This document shows, piece after piece, positions 34,284 to 45,091 of a stretch of DNA of 64,000 bases. Numbering within the stretch: the first letter of the stretch is position 1; every line of letters starts with the position of its first letter. The DNA lies in assembly GCA_963971575.1 (NCBI GenBank), contig OZ020617.1, positions 25,568,700-25,632,699 of the forward strand. The letters are read 5' to 3'. This stretch comes from Liopterus haemorrhoidalis. Lineage: Eukaryota > Arthropoda > Insecta > Coleoptera > Dytiscidae. The position numbers and the translations under genes are program-made. Under the pieces are notes generated by a model. The model did no database searches, was not told the DNA's origin, and was given only the letters and a program-made list of their open reading frames with translations.

Positions 34284-36409
34284 TTCAATATCTCCCAGCA
34301 TAACAAGTTATCCTGATACTACATTGTAAAATTTTCATAAAAAAACGCATAAAAATTTATGTCTGTTCATAACATTTTTCAATTGTAACTAATAAAAAAA
34401 CGTTAAAATTATGGCACATTTTTCAAGTTATTTTTCAGTGCAAATGCATACATTCACGTCGATTATAACAAAAGTAGGACAAACTGAAAGAGCTATAAAA
34501 ATGTTCATAAGTCCCTGCATGCTTCATATGCTTATTCCGTGCCAAGAACACTTCTTATATTCTGTTTATTTTATCTTCAAGTTTTATGTTTGTAAAGGTA
34601 GCGTAGGCTTTTTTATTAAATAAATGTTTCAACTAGATTCATAACCAAATGTCACGAGCGAACTGGAATAATTTCGAATCAAAATTTTAGATGGAATCTG
34701 ATAAAAATGAAATAAAAAATATAAATACATTTTAAAAATGTCAAAGGAGTCAATAAAGAAAAAAATTAATATATATATTTAGCTCCTGTCTGTTTAGTCA
34801 GAGAGTTATTGATTAGTAAAATTTTCCTTTTTTGAGATTTTGAGTGGTTAGATAATCAATTATAATTGTAAAACTTTCACTTTCCATGTGCCATTATTTT
34901 TTTAATAAAAAGAGGTGATTATCAATTGGAGATATGCCCGGTGTGTGCGGTGGCATTTTGCATAGGAGCACTCGTTTCAGTCGCTTCAGATTTAAAATTT
35001 TGCACATTAATGTATATAATAGGTATTTTTTTCCAATATCTGCTACAGGCGCCAAGATACCACCGCACGGCACTGGTACGAGGCATTAAATAGAATCTTT
35101 CATTCTTCATTCAGTTGATGAAAATAAAGTTCTGTTGTTTCGTTACTTACATTAAACAAACTAAAACGCAATGGCAAGTACTTGACACGTCAGTTTAAAA
35201 TTCATTGTTCTCACGTATTATTTATTGACAGTTCTAGGTTTTTCTGTTCGGTCGCATTTTATATAGATTCATCCCCGATACAACTTTTAAATTATTTTCG
35301 AGCGGATCTTTTATTTTACTTCATCCTCAAATGCGGAATATTTTTCTGCAAGTTTGACGCTTCAAGTAAAAAAAGTATAATATCGTTTGACTACTTTTTG
35401 TTTTTTGTATATTCTCTATATTTAGGTATATTTGTTTGCCAAATGTGTCTAATTGTTTTCAAAGATAGTTCAGTACAAATTATAATCACCTACATGGACC
35501 AGAATCCCAACCTGGGGCCTTTGTGAAGGAATAATACTACGCTACTGTCCTCACCATGCCAGTCGGCTACCCTCTTAAATCGTAGGACTAAAATCTCTTA
35601 ATTCGATATCTTAATTAAACAACTGCTTAATTAAAACCTGTGAAATAAACTCTAAAACGTTGCTACAAATTGAAAATCAGACTTAATTTCCCATCCCGTT
35701 GAAATCGTAAAAACTTTTGAGTACCGTTACTCATACTGAATGCGAAATGCGTCCGATTTCCAGTAGTTTTGGGGTGGATTTCAATTTGCGCCTTGGATTT
35801 ATGGCGCGGCTTCATTCGAAACTCGTACCAGTCACAGATGCTAATTCCATTAGTTAAGTTCGGGATCTATATCACCATTGCGCATCGCATTTTTTCTGTA
35901 CTGTATTATTCAGGCAGAAAAGTTCCACACCTTTTTTGAATGGAGATAATTTCTTTTAAAGTTTACTAATTCTATTTTAAAATCAATGTAATCCTTTTAG
36001 TTATTCATTTTATTACTCCAGATATATTTTATCATAATTTTGGAATTGATTTGATCATTAATAATTTTACTTTCGTTTACAATGATTTTATTTGTATACT
36101 ACCCCAAAATGTATTTGTGTGCATCAATATAGGTTTAATGTTTGGACTGTGTCAAACTTTGTACAAGAGATTAGTGGACTTTGAGGAAATTTAGGGATTA
36201 AGAATATGTTCTCTCTCTCTATTCCTTTTACTCAGTACTCAGTACTCATGTGTACTGCATGTTACGCGTATTGCACAAATGTATGGAAGTTAAATGTGAG
36301 TTCAAAACAACTTTTTTTCTTTGCGTTTGGGGAAATTATCATGAGAAAATAACTCGGTAGTGAACTCTCTATTTTCTGAGGAAGAACTACTGGGAAGCTA
36401 TTTGAAAAA
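34284..36409. other. AT-rich non-coding DNA
   Basis: No gene or element was recognised. Frames at 34,411-34,623 and 35,182-35,526 (70 and 114 codons) have AT-driven composition and no motif. Confidence 0.45.
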
Positions 36410-36600
36410 TAATTAATGAATTAATAGTATTCGTACCAGTTAAAAATAAAACAAGTTTATTTAACTAAGCTAACGTTTCGATTTTATTCAAATCTTCATC
36501 AGAACTAGTTAAAAGTCACTGTAAAAATATTCGTTAAAATATAATTTATATTTTACCGCATATTTTTCTGATAGTCCGAATCCTATTAATTCATTAATTA
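36410..36600 (-). mobile_element. Small inverted-terminus element with a hammerhead-like core
   Basis: The 24-bp ends (36,410-36,433, and the complement of 36,577-36,600) match at 23 positions and begin TAATTAATGAATTAATAG. Similarity continues inward more weakly. The minus strand between them carries a hammerhead-type core, described separately. It has no coding capacity. It could be a fragment of a Penelope-like element, a group known to carry hammerhead ribozymes in its terminal repeats, or a non-autonomous relative. Confidence 0.5.
36450..36510 (-). ncRNA. Hammerhead-ribozyme-like core
   Basis: On the minus strand, CTGATGA (36,496-36,502) is followed by A, a perfect 5-bp stem GATTT/AAATC closing the loop GAATA (36,480-36,494), and GAAAC (36,475-36,479). 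These are the two conserved hammerhead core strands around stem II. AACTAGTT before the core (36,503-36,510) can pair with AACTTGTT (36,450-36,457) as stem I with one mismatch. UA lies just before that strand, where a UH cleavage site would sit. A good stem III is not evident in the 17 nt between. It may therefore be a degenerate or dimer-dependent ribozyme. Confidence 0.45.
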
Positions 36601-36909
36601 TATTACCTATGGACATTATTCGTCAAACATATATTTGAAAAATGTTTGCCATCACCGGGAGTTGCATGCGGTACATTATGCACAGATAGACACACACTAA
36701 CCAACTCAACTATAAACCCCGGGCCGATTCATCATTCAAAATTCCTAAGGAGTTGATGGAAGCCATGTAACACAAATATATTCTATGCCCCGCCCCGCCT
36801 CTACGGCGCTGGCTACAGGGGTCCCCTGATCATGATCATGTAACCTGACCTAAATTATCACCTCTCTTAGCAAAACATACATACAGCTTCAACTTGTAGT
36901 ATATTATGA
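36601..36909. other. Non-coding DNA, nothing recognised
   Basis: A G+C-rich scrap (GCCCCGCCCCGCCTC, near 36,786) stands out, but no structure explains it. Confidence 0.4.
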
Positions 36910-36913
36910 TTAA

Positions 36914-37106
36914 AGCGCGGACATTTTGTACAAAAACAGTTAAAATATAAATCTTATCATTGCCAAGCGGCTAAACACAAACGGCTTACAAAGACAGTGA
37001 TAAGATTTATATTTTATTTTATTTTTTTAAATTCTATTTATTTGGCCTCAGATACTGGCAGCCAATGTAAAATATTTTAATAGGTTTTAGATAAAATGTC
37101 CGCTCC
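36914..37106. mobile_element. Nested-palindrome MITE with TTAA flanks
   Basis: The outer repeats AGCGCGGACATTTT and, in complement, GGAGCGGACATTTT lie directly inside TTAA on both sides (36,910-36,913 and 37,107-37,110), as in piggyBac-type insertion. An inner inverted pair shares AAAATATAAATCTTATCA (about 36,942-36,959 and 36,999-37,016). It is 193 bp and non-coding. Its right part (36,988-37,074) recurs exactly at 38,636-38,722. Confidence 0.65.
36988..37074 (+). repeat. 87-bp perfect direct repeat, copy 1
   Basis: Identical, base for base as I read it, to 38,636-38,722, and lies inside the TTAA-flanked MITE. It includes GACAGTGATAAGATT and GGCCTCAGATACTGGCAGCC. Confidence 0.92.
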
Positions 37107-37138
37107 TTAATTGTGATTTAAGTGCGGTTAAGTTAGGT

Positions 37139-37283
37139 CATAATACGTTTTAATCCGACTTAATTTTTTTTTTTTTTATTAATATAATGGTCTTAGCTAC
37201 TCAGGCTATTAACCAGTACAACCGACTTAATTGGAAAAGAACTCATTGTTCCTTTTAATTTAATAAGATTAAAACGTATTAAC
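37139..37283. mobile_element. Short MITE or palindromic element
   Basis: TAATACGTTTTAATC (37,141-37,155) is inverted perfectly at 37,267-37,281, and similarity extends a few bases on both sides. The inside is AT-rich and non-coding. It lies about 30 bp from the preceding MITE. The superfamily is unassigned. Confidence 0.6.
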
Positions 37284-38635
37284 CACGTAGATAGTCCAAT
37301 CTCTAATTATAATACAATTAATTAGGTAATTACAACAAAAAAGTTAAAAATTTAGCCACGTCATATTTTGATTTATATTTTATTGTTTCTTCATTTGGGT
37401 ACTGTCAGTCGGGTAAATGTTCATGTACACAAGTCTATCGTGCTTTGTTAAGTGTTAGGTTTTTTTAAATATGTTATATCAGTACACTAGATTGCATGTC
37501 GCCTGATATTTACATCTTTTGTGCTATTTCTTTATTATTTTACTGTTTTATTTTATACTCATCAGGTGTTATTATTTGTATTTAAATATCAAATTATTCT
37601 TTAACTTCCACCACATATTATAAAGCAAATTTATTTTTATAAGATATTATTCATATAATTATACGCTTCATAAAATTTGATTAGTTTTTCTTTAATTTTT
37701 TGTATCATACAAATAGCAAAAATAAACCCATATTCCAGGGATTTTAAAAGCGTAAATATGTTTTTGATTGTCGTTTGTATTATTCTTTATGCCCTTGTTA
37801 AATGGTTAACTATACGATTATATAAGTATTGAAAATATTCTACCTTGTAAGCCTTGTTTCTTTATTCAGCTAGCCTCTGAAGAAGGTACGGAAATAAATT
37901 TTAAGAGAATTTTGGTTCACGGTAGATTAATGTCCAGCTATTTGAAATTCATGTTCGGATGGTTTGTTTTCTTCATTATCTACAAAGCAATTGAATAAAT
38001 TTTTGTCGCAACACATTATCTTTGTCGTTTCCACAATATTTACATTTACAAAATTGCCTCAATTATTACTTTTATCATATTATCATCTACACTAAGCCTT
38101 GTAAATGGCTCAATTCGTGTAAAACTCGTGAAAAATGCAACAAATAATAGGGTTAAACCTGATGGTGCAGGCTTTCTACTGCACATTGACAATACATAAA
38201 TAAAGCTTGCTCTGGAACCGACCGTTATCGTTCATTTAACTTTTTCACAATCAATTTAACACAAATATTGTTCGGTTACAACCATAATCTGTGGTGAATG
38301 CGTGTTGTGTGTTCTATTTGCACGCAACAACGGGCGTTAACATAACTTTACTACAGCCATCTATTGATGTTCAGCGAAATTTTCATTTTTTTTTTTTTTT
38401 TTAAATTGATAAATCAATAATGATAAATCACCAACCCTTTGTTTTACTAGTAAAATCGCCAATCTTTAGGGGAATTTATTTACAGTACAAATCATTACCT
38501 GTACGTGATTCATGTGTGATTGTTAGAGACCGACCAAATATACGCAGTAGCTAGTTAAAAATCTAATTATTCAGTATTCATGAGCATACTTTTTAAGCTT
38601 AAGAGGCATCTATTTTTATAGCATATATTTCATAA
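37284..38635. other. AT-rich non-coding DNA with one possible terminal exon
   Basis: An acceptor-like GTTTCTTTATTCAG (ending 37,869) opens a 42-codon frame that reads L-A-S-E-E-G-T-E-I-N-F-K at its start and a hydrophobic stretch with F-G-W-F-V-F-F-I-I-Y near its end. It stops at TAA 37,996-37,998, overlapping AATAAA (37,994-37,999). It could be the last exon of a small membrane protein, or chance. A poly(T) run lies near 38,388. Nothing else was recognised. Confidence 0.25.
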
Positions 38636-38722
38636 ACAAAGACAGTGATAAGATTTATATTTTATTTTATTTTTTTAAATTCTATTTATTTGGCCTCAGA
38701 TACTGGCAGCCAATGTAAAATA
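38636..38722 (+). repeat. 87-bp perfect direct repeat, copy 2
   Basis: Exact copy of 36,988-37,074. The outer repeats of the MITE are absent here, so only an internal slice was copied. No target duplication was recognised around it. Confidence 0.92.
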
Positions 38723-40507
38723 ATAAAATAGTAAATTTCATAAATACATTCATGGTAACTGAGTTGGTAATTAGATTTTCAGTTAGTCATTGCATACATA
38801 TATGTATTTGTCCGGTCTCCAGTGATTGCAAAACGACTGTAACTTTTTTTTTTCAGTTGAAGCTGATGTATATTTGACTGTATTATGCTAATCATTAATT
38901 TCGCTGTTTTTTGACTGTAAATACTTACAAAATTGTGAAATTTGCTAGTTATAGAAATCAATCAGATAAAATTTCTTTTCAATTTCAAACTAATTTCTTC
39001 TCGATGACAAAAATTTTAACCTTGTTAAAAGGTATAACAAAACATGATAATTATATTTAACCGTCCTGCAATTAAAACTATCATTATTCAAATAATATCA
39101 TTCTCAAAACCAAAAGTTTAATTTCTACTACAGCGCTACTCTTTAACCAAATGTTTGTCTTTCGATATTTACATTTTGACGCGCTCGCGGCGAATCTTTC
39201 TGATATTTCTTTATTCTGCCAATATCAATCTAACATAGAAAGAGCAGATTGCATTCTATATAGACTGACGCCATTTTATATTCTTTTGAAGTTGTTAATC
39301 CTAGTCCCCAATTCACTTTCGCCCTTGTGACGTTCTGTAAGTAAGCAATGAATAGAAAAACTGCAGTCTATCCATTGCTGTTGGCAGTTTTAGTAATCAA
39401 ATGAGCATGATATTCAATCTAGGACATACGGTTGCATTCAAAGAATCTAGTTGAACATCTAGTTCGATTGAAAACTGAAGCAGAAAATTGCTCGTAAGTC
39501 ATTTTGCAAAAGAATGTATGAAGATAGCCCTTAAATAAAAGTTTAGTTCTTTTGTGTTATTAAATGTATTGGTTGTATTGATATCAACGAGGTTTTTTTT
39601 TTTAAATTTGTTATATATTAATATTTTGTTGCAACAGGACAGTGGCTAGGATCCTTATTTTAAATTCTTACGTTGTGTATTGGTATTTTTTGTATTACTT
39701 AGTTGAACTCAGATTCGAACACAGGATTGCAAGTGCTAAAAACGTAAACCCCAAGAGGTAAATACAACAATATGAACCACAATTATAATTGTTTATTGAC
39801 CATCTTTACGATCCCTTTACAATAATTGCTTAATATTTGCATATTCTCAATACTTTATGATTATAGATCTAGTGACTATACTGTTCATTTCAAGGAAGTT
39901 TAGAGCAAGAAAAAATGCAATGTTAAACTAGTATTGGTTGCAAAGCAAACATCAACTCGATAAACGTATGTTTCAAATTCTATGATAAGAAATTGCATGA
40001 TTTCAGAGGGAACTTTCGCAGTATATTTAGTGGACTTGACGCAGTCTTTCGAGTGTTCATAAATTTATGCAAAGTCACTAGAGGAAGACAAGAATTTTTA
40101 TTTACTACAATTAATAAGAGAGAAATAAGCAGTGTTGTACGTACTCTTAGCATAAAGACTTTTTCAATTTTTATAAAAATATTAAACTTAGAAATGATTT
40201 CTCAAGCACAAATATAGAGCTTGTTGATCTATGTAAATAATAAAATTAAATGTAACAATTTCTTGAACAACTAGTAAACTATTTTAATAAATAATCTCTA
40301 ATTTTATTAATTTAATCTGTCTTATAATTGGCATATTTTTAAACACACATTTGTAAGAATTCAAATTACATATACATATATCAGAAACAATTATTATTAA
40401 ATCTTGTGTGAACTGTGTTTCATAAAATTATTATCAGTTCAAATGTACGCTATTCATTTACCAATATCTACGTGACACATACCGTAAGAGATTTTAGTTG
40501 TTAATAT
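38723..40507. other. AT-rich non-coding DNA
   Basis: No gene was recognised. GATTCGAACACAGG near 39,713 resembles the complement of a tRNA B box, but no matching A box was found. Confidence 0.5.
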
Positions 40508-40515
40508 GTCTAGTA

Positions 40516-40693
40516 CAGTGATTCCCAAACTGTGCGCCGCGGCTGGTGCGTGGCAGCTGGGCTACAGGTGTGCCGTGAAATATTCCAATATTCCTCCAAC
40601 TGCCTTAGTTAGACCAATATTTTGACTTGGGGCGCCGCGAAAAAATCCTGATACATTAAGGGCGCCGGGAACCGAAAAGTTTGGGAACCACTG
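40516..40693. mobile_element. hAT MITE with perfect target duplication
   Basis: The ends CAGTGATTCCCAAAC and the complement of GTTTGGGAACCACTG are flanked by GTCTAGTA on both sides (40,508-40,515 and 40,694-40,701). It shares CCCAAACTGTG, CGCCGCGGC and GGGCGCCGG with the element at 15,886-16,105, so the two are family members. The size is 178 bp, with no coding. Confidence 0.94.
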
Positions 40694-40701
40694 GTCTAGT
40701 A

Positions 40702-42860
40702 TATATTGATGCTGACTGAAAAGGTTTTTTGTTTTAACTATTTGATCTAGAACAAGCTACGTGTATGAATGAAATGAAACGGGGGACGTACACAGTGGTG
40801 TCATCCAGTCCGTGTCCACCGGTTTCCGGATACCGGTTGTTAAAAATTACGGCTGTTGATTATAAACCGTCCGTATTTTTATCTAGAGTTATATTTATTT
40901 ATTTAGCCTCCATGGACGAATCCAGCAAATTTTTGAGTGAGAGAGTTATATAATGAACAGAAATATAACACCTTCCCTTCTTCCTTCAAATTTTCCATAT
41001 AGCTCTCTCCCTGGATCCGCTCATGCTCCCCCTCATTATGGAAAACGGTTGTTCATAAATAACACATACCTGTCAATTTTAAATAGATGACAGGAGATTA
41101 ATTTTTGTTGAAAATAAGATAAATATTGGTTGTTATTAATATTTTGACTAGTTATCATTGCATTTTACAGATATTTTTTAGGATTCGAATAATATCTACG
41201 TATTTCTCAATTTAATTTATCTTAAATTTTAGAATATATTCGAATTCGTGAAATACCTATACCTTGGTAAGATGTCCCTTTTTTCTTGCAAGAAATCACA
41301 TGCAATTATTATAGGTGCACTGGACGGGAAGGCAAGAATAGTCCATTTATGCGGTGTTTAGAGAGTACCTCATACGTGCACAGTACCATGAAAAGAGGTA
41401 TCGTTAGCAATACAGACTTTTTAGATTATGGTGGCAAAATAGCGAGAACTATAATACATACTCGTAAATAACTTACGCTTGCTAATAAATTTTGTTTAAT
41501 AAATAGTTTCATGGATAACATTTTTGTCCATTTCTTTCTTTCATTCATAAGTAAAACATCACTAAGAAGTCGTAAATCCTTGAGAACAAAAAGTAAAGTC
41601 TAGAAAAAATAACCCTTAACAAAAATCAATACTTATTTAGCATGGTCCTTTATTTATTGTCGCAATTAGACTAAATTTCTGCCGACAATCACAATTTTTA
41701 TTCTTCAGAATTTGTTAATCTCCTCTCTTGCGTACTTTCCCCCTATTCTTTTGCAATGTATTACTTGAAAAACTGCAGCGTCCCATTTGCCGACGGCGGT
41801 TTTTGCAATCAAACAACGCCGCGTTCAATCAAAGACATACGTTCACATTGACGTGACAGAATGACGGTTGGTTCCAAGGAACTAAATTGGACACGCTATT
41901 CCGTAGTTTCCGCCTGATTCGTAAAAGAAAATTTATAAAAGTTGTCAGTTGTATCGTGACTTATAAATATTCGTACTATTAATAATATCCCTTTTTTATC
42001 TAACTGAATATCGTTATGGATAATGAATTTCTAACTAGGATGTCAAAGAGGAAACGGATTTTTTTTTATAAATTGTAGTAGTTAGGGGAAAATTGTTGCA
42101 AAGTTAACCGTGGTTGGTAATTTATGTATTCGTATATTAGGCTGTCATATTTTATGTTCTGAAAGTAAACAAGGAGTAACTTCTCACAGTATCCGTTATA
42201 TATCATTTTTACTAATTCCCTAACTGAATAAACATCAAGTAGACATGTTAAACCGATATTTATTATAACTTACGATGTTAAGCACTCAGAATTAATTTAT
42301 TACTTATTTTAACTTACATGAGTTATACTTGTTCATAACAATTATAGGTATTTGTTCGTAGCAAATATGCTAAGGTGATTATTCAAGCAATTTATTGAGT
42401 AGGAGCAAATAAGCATAATTATGGATCAAATCCTCTCTATTCCATATATTTTACTGAGATTTATGGATTGAAATTTAGCTATTTCTGAAATTTACGAAAT
42501 AAGTCTATTCTTTTAGCAAATCTGTTATGCTATAAACATTCACAATATATAGTTTAACTATATCATTTTCGTATTATTAAACGATTGATGTTTACGTAAT
42601 TTTGGGTACAATTTGTTAATTAACAGATTTCTGAATTAATATTTGCTGGAGTAGGATATTTCGGTTGCAACCCTACTTCACAGCCAAAGGTCCTAAGGTT
42701 GAAGGTAAGAAGGTCCCAACTCAATATAAACATGGATGTTTGTATTTATGATTCCTTCGTAGTCATTAAAATAATGCATAAAGTAAACTAAAATTTCAAA
42801 TTTGTTGCTGTGACGATATGTTAAATTAAACGCACCTTCAAAATATAGATCTATAGCCGC
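40702..42860. other. AT-rich non-coding DNA
   Basis: No gene was recognised. A G+C-richer patch lies at about 41,780-41,900. The frames at 40,765-40,953 and 41,286-41,471 show no motif. Confidence 0.45.
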
Positions 42861-42869
42861 AGCGAATAT

Positions 42870-43170
42870 GGATTTACCAATGAGAAATTTATTCGGAGAG
42901 TAGGCCGACTATCTGAGATCAGACAGAAAAAAAGAAAGGTCTAATATCTTAGACATATTATGAGCGCAAATTTTGAATTCTGTATCCAATATCGTGCAAA
43001 GAAAGTTTGAAAAAAAGACGAGACACCGGAGGAAGAACGATCTTCTAGATTGATAACCTGAGAAAATAATTTGGCATTACATTTACGAAAGGTTTTCAAA
43101 TTACACCGAGAAAGGTGGGGATTGATGATTAATCAGCACGCGGAACAGACAAGACAAAAGAAGAAAAATA
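42870..43170 (+). pseudogene. Non-LTR reverse transcriptase tail, plus strand
   Basis: Broken frames show Y-L-R-H-I-M-S (about 42,950), a basic K-K-D-E-T-P-E-E-E-R stretch, then G-R-T-I-F-x-I-D-N-L-R-K-x-F-G-I-T (about 43,030) and K-V-G-I-D-D near the end. This is the G-R-R-x-x-S-W-L-x-x-L-R-x-W-F motif order found at the very C terminus of Jockey/RTE-like polyproteins. Several stops are present. It lies tail to tail with the minus-strand remnant at 43,400-43,930. Confidence 0.6.
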
Positions 43171-43399
43171 AGTCTATATGACTGTATATATAGTATATGA
43201 ATACTACATTGTATGCTTCCTTCTCCTTATTCAGGTTTGATACTAGTTGAAGTCGAGCGTAGATCACAAAATAATGGTTGTTTTGTATAGGCGTGTTCCA
43301 ATGCTATCGCTAACATATACTAGGTATATATAAAATAAGTATTTTTACTCTATACATTTTTTCAATTTTCATGACTATTTGGGGTGTAACGCGCGTCGC

Positions 43400-43930
43400 T
43401 AACTTATCATCAATCATTCAATTCACTGCTGGATATAGGTATCCCTTAGCATTTCCTATCTTCTCCGGTCTTGGGCTTCTTGCATCCAATTTGTGACGAT
43501 GCGTTTAGTATCGTCAGTCCAGCGTGTCGGCGTTCTTCCTCTGCTCCGTTTATCTATCCAAAATTTCCATTGGAGGACACGTTTAGTCCAACTTCCGTCT
43601 TCCGTTCTGGTAAGTTGTCATGCCCATCTCCATTTAATTACAGCTATTTTTACAAGGATGTCAGTTAGTTTGGTTCTGCTGCGAATATCCGCGTTAGATA
43701 TTTTGTCTCTTAAGGTGATGTCCAATATCATTATCTCTAGGTGTTTGAAGTATTTTAGCTGAAGGTTTTGTTAGCGACGTAGTCCCAGTACACTGTAAGT
43801 CAGAACGGACATGATGCACGGTTCAAAAGCTTTCCTTTTGAGGCCCAATGGGAATATTACCGTTGAAAGTGTCTCGGAGCTTACCAAATGCTGCCCATCC
43901 TCGTGAAATTCTTCTGGAGATCGGATAGAT
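43400..43930 (-). pseudogene. Non-LTR reverse transcriptase tail, minus strand
   Basis: The minus strand reads L-K-Y-F-K-H-L-E-I-M-I-L-D (about 43,755), R-D-K-I-S-N-A-D-I-R-S-R-T-K-L-T-D-I-L (about 43,710), and G-x-x-P-T-R-W-T-D-D-T-K-R-I-V (about 43,525). N-W-M-Q-E-A-Q-D-R-R-R follows (about 43,485). The last two are the G-R-P-x-x-R-W-x-D-D and W-M-x-x-A-x-D-R signatures of the C terminus of RTE/Jockey-like elements. Frameshifts separate the pieces, and the catalytic domain lies outside the copy. Confidence 0.75.
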
Positions 43931-44624
43931 AGGCATGTTTGGACGTCAACTACTATCTAGAAATATCTCACATATTATTTGCTTACAGTTAAACCAAACG
44001 AAAATTGTTGATAATAAGACAACATATCTTTTTTGTTCAAAATATTTTTGCAATTGGAATATTTGGGAAGCTATTGGGGACGATCAGTATTATATTGAAA
44101 TATCTTTTTTTATTTACTTAACGGCAAATATGCTAGTTACCTTCCGTCATATGATGACTGTGAGAAGCCCGCCAGACAGTCATGTTAAAACCCCTGACCA
44201 TGCTAAATATGTTAAGATTATAAAAAGACTATTTTTGTATATTATATTCATTCCGGTATTTGACGTAAAACTATGTACTGCTAATTTTTAACTTGTAATA
44301 TTAAAATAAATCCTTTTTAAAAAAACAACTCCTGTAACGATAAATATTATTTGCATATAATAAAATTTGACTGAGAATGAAAAATCAATACTTTATGTTG
44401 AATGCAGTTGTTAATAAGACAAATATTTAGGAGAATATGGGGTTTATATTATCTATCATTAATTTGGCAATATCTCACATATTATTTACTTTTATAGCGT
44501 AAAAATAAAACGTACGAAGTACAAACACATTAGCTAATTTTTATATATGTATATTATGCACTCATGCTTTTATTTTCTATATATCATAGATTTTTGTTTT
44601 AATAAAATATTTACTTATTTTCAG
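43931..44624. other. AT-rich non-coding DNA
   Basis: A 118-codon plus-strand frame at 43,935-44,291 has no motif that I recognise. Nothing else was seen. Confidence 0.45.
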
Positions 44625-44678
44625 GTAAGTTCTCTTCTTGGATTTGAATCGTTCAAGTTAAGAAAGGAAGCCCCGTTT
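44625..44678 (+). other. Candidate recursive splice site with a 54-nt exon
   Basis: The acceptor ATTTACTTATTTTCAG (ending 44,624) is fused to a perfect donor, GTAAGT (44,625-44,630). A second perfect GTAAGT follows at 44,679. The 54 nt between read V-S-S-L-L-G-F-E-S-F-K-L-R-K-E-A-P-F in frame 0, and both other frames have stops. The structure matches the site at 18,773 exactly. Confidence 0.38.
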
Positions 44679-44684
44679 GTAAGT

Positions 44685-45091
44685 AGCAGTTGTATTAATA
44701 ATTAATGAATATTGTCCTAACCACTTATAATTGTCCTCTCAAAGAGTACTGTTATAATTTAGTTGAAACAGTAAACTTTTATAATGTGTTAAGGAGTATT
44801 TAATAAATCACTATTGCAATCAAATATTAATACGTTACATTACACCGTACAGATATAATTAATGCGTGATGCAACTAGCAAAAGGAAGACTGTTTAGAAA
44901 CTTGAAATGAGCCTCCAGGCTACGTTTTCCTGAAATTAAACTTAATTTATGTATAACTATGTTAATTAATTTAACTAAGTTTATTTAGTTACGTTTAAAT
45001 GTCTTTTATATATACTAAATTCCAAATATAATGAACACTGAAGTAATACATAATTGGAAAAAATAACTGAGTAGTATTAATTTAAATTAAG
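44685..45091. other. AT-rich non-coding DNA
   Basis: Nothing was recognised between the candidate splice site and the SINE. Confidence 0.5.

Noticed and set aside
35182..35526. 114-codon plus-strand frame as a gene
   Set aside because: It has repeated F/Y/I-rich stretches expected from AT-rich DNA and no promoter or splice context that stands out.
39690..39760. Minus-strand tRNA-like sequence
   Set aside because: Only a B-box-like word is present, with no A box at the right distance.
43935..44291. 118-codon plus-strand frame as a gene
   Set aside because: Its composition is AT-driven and I see no motif or conserved pattern.
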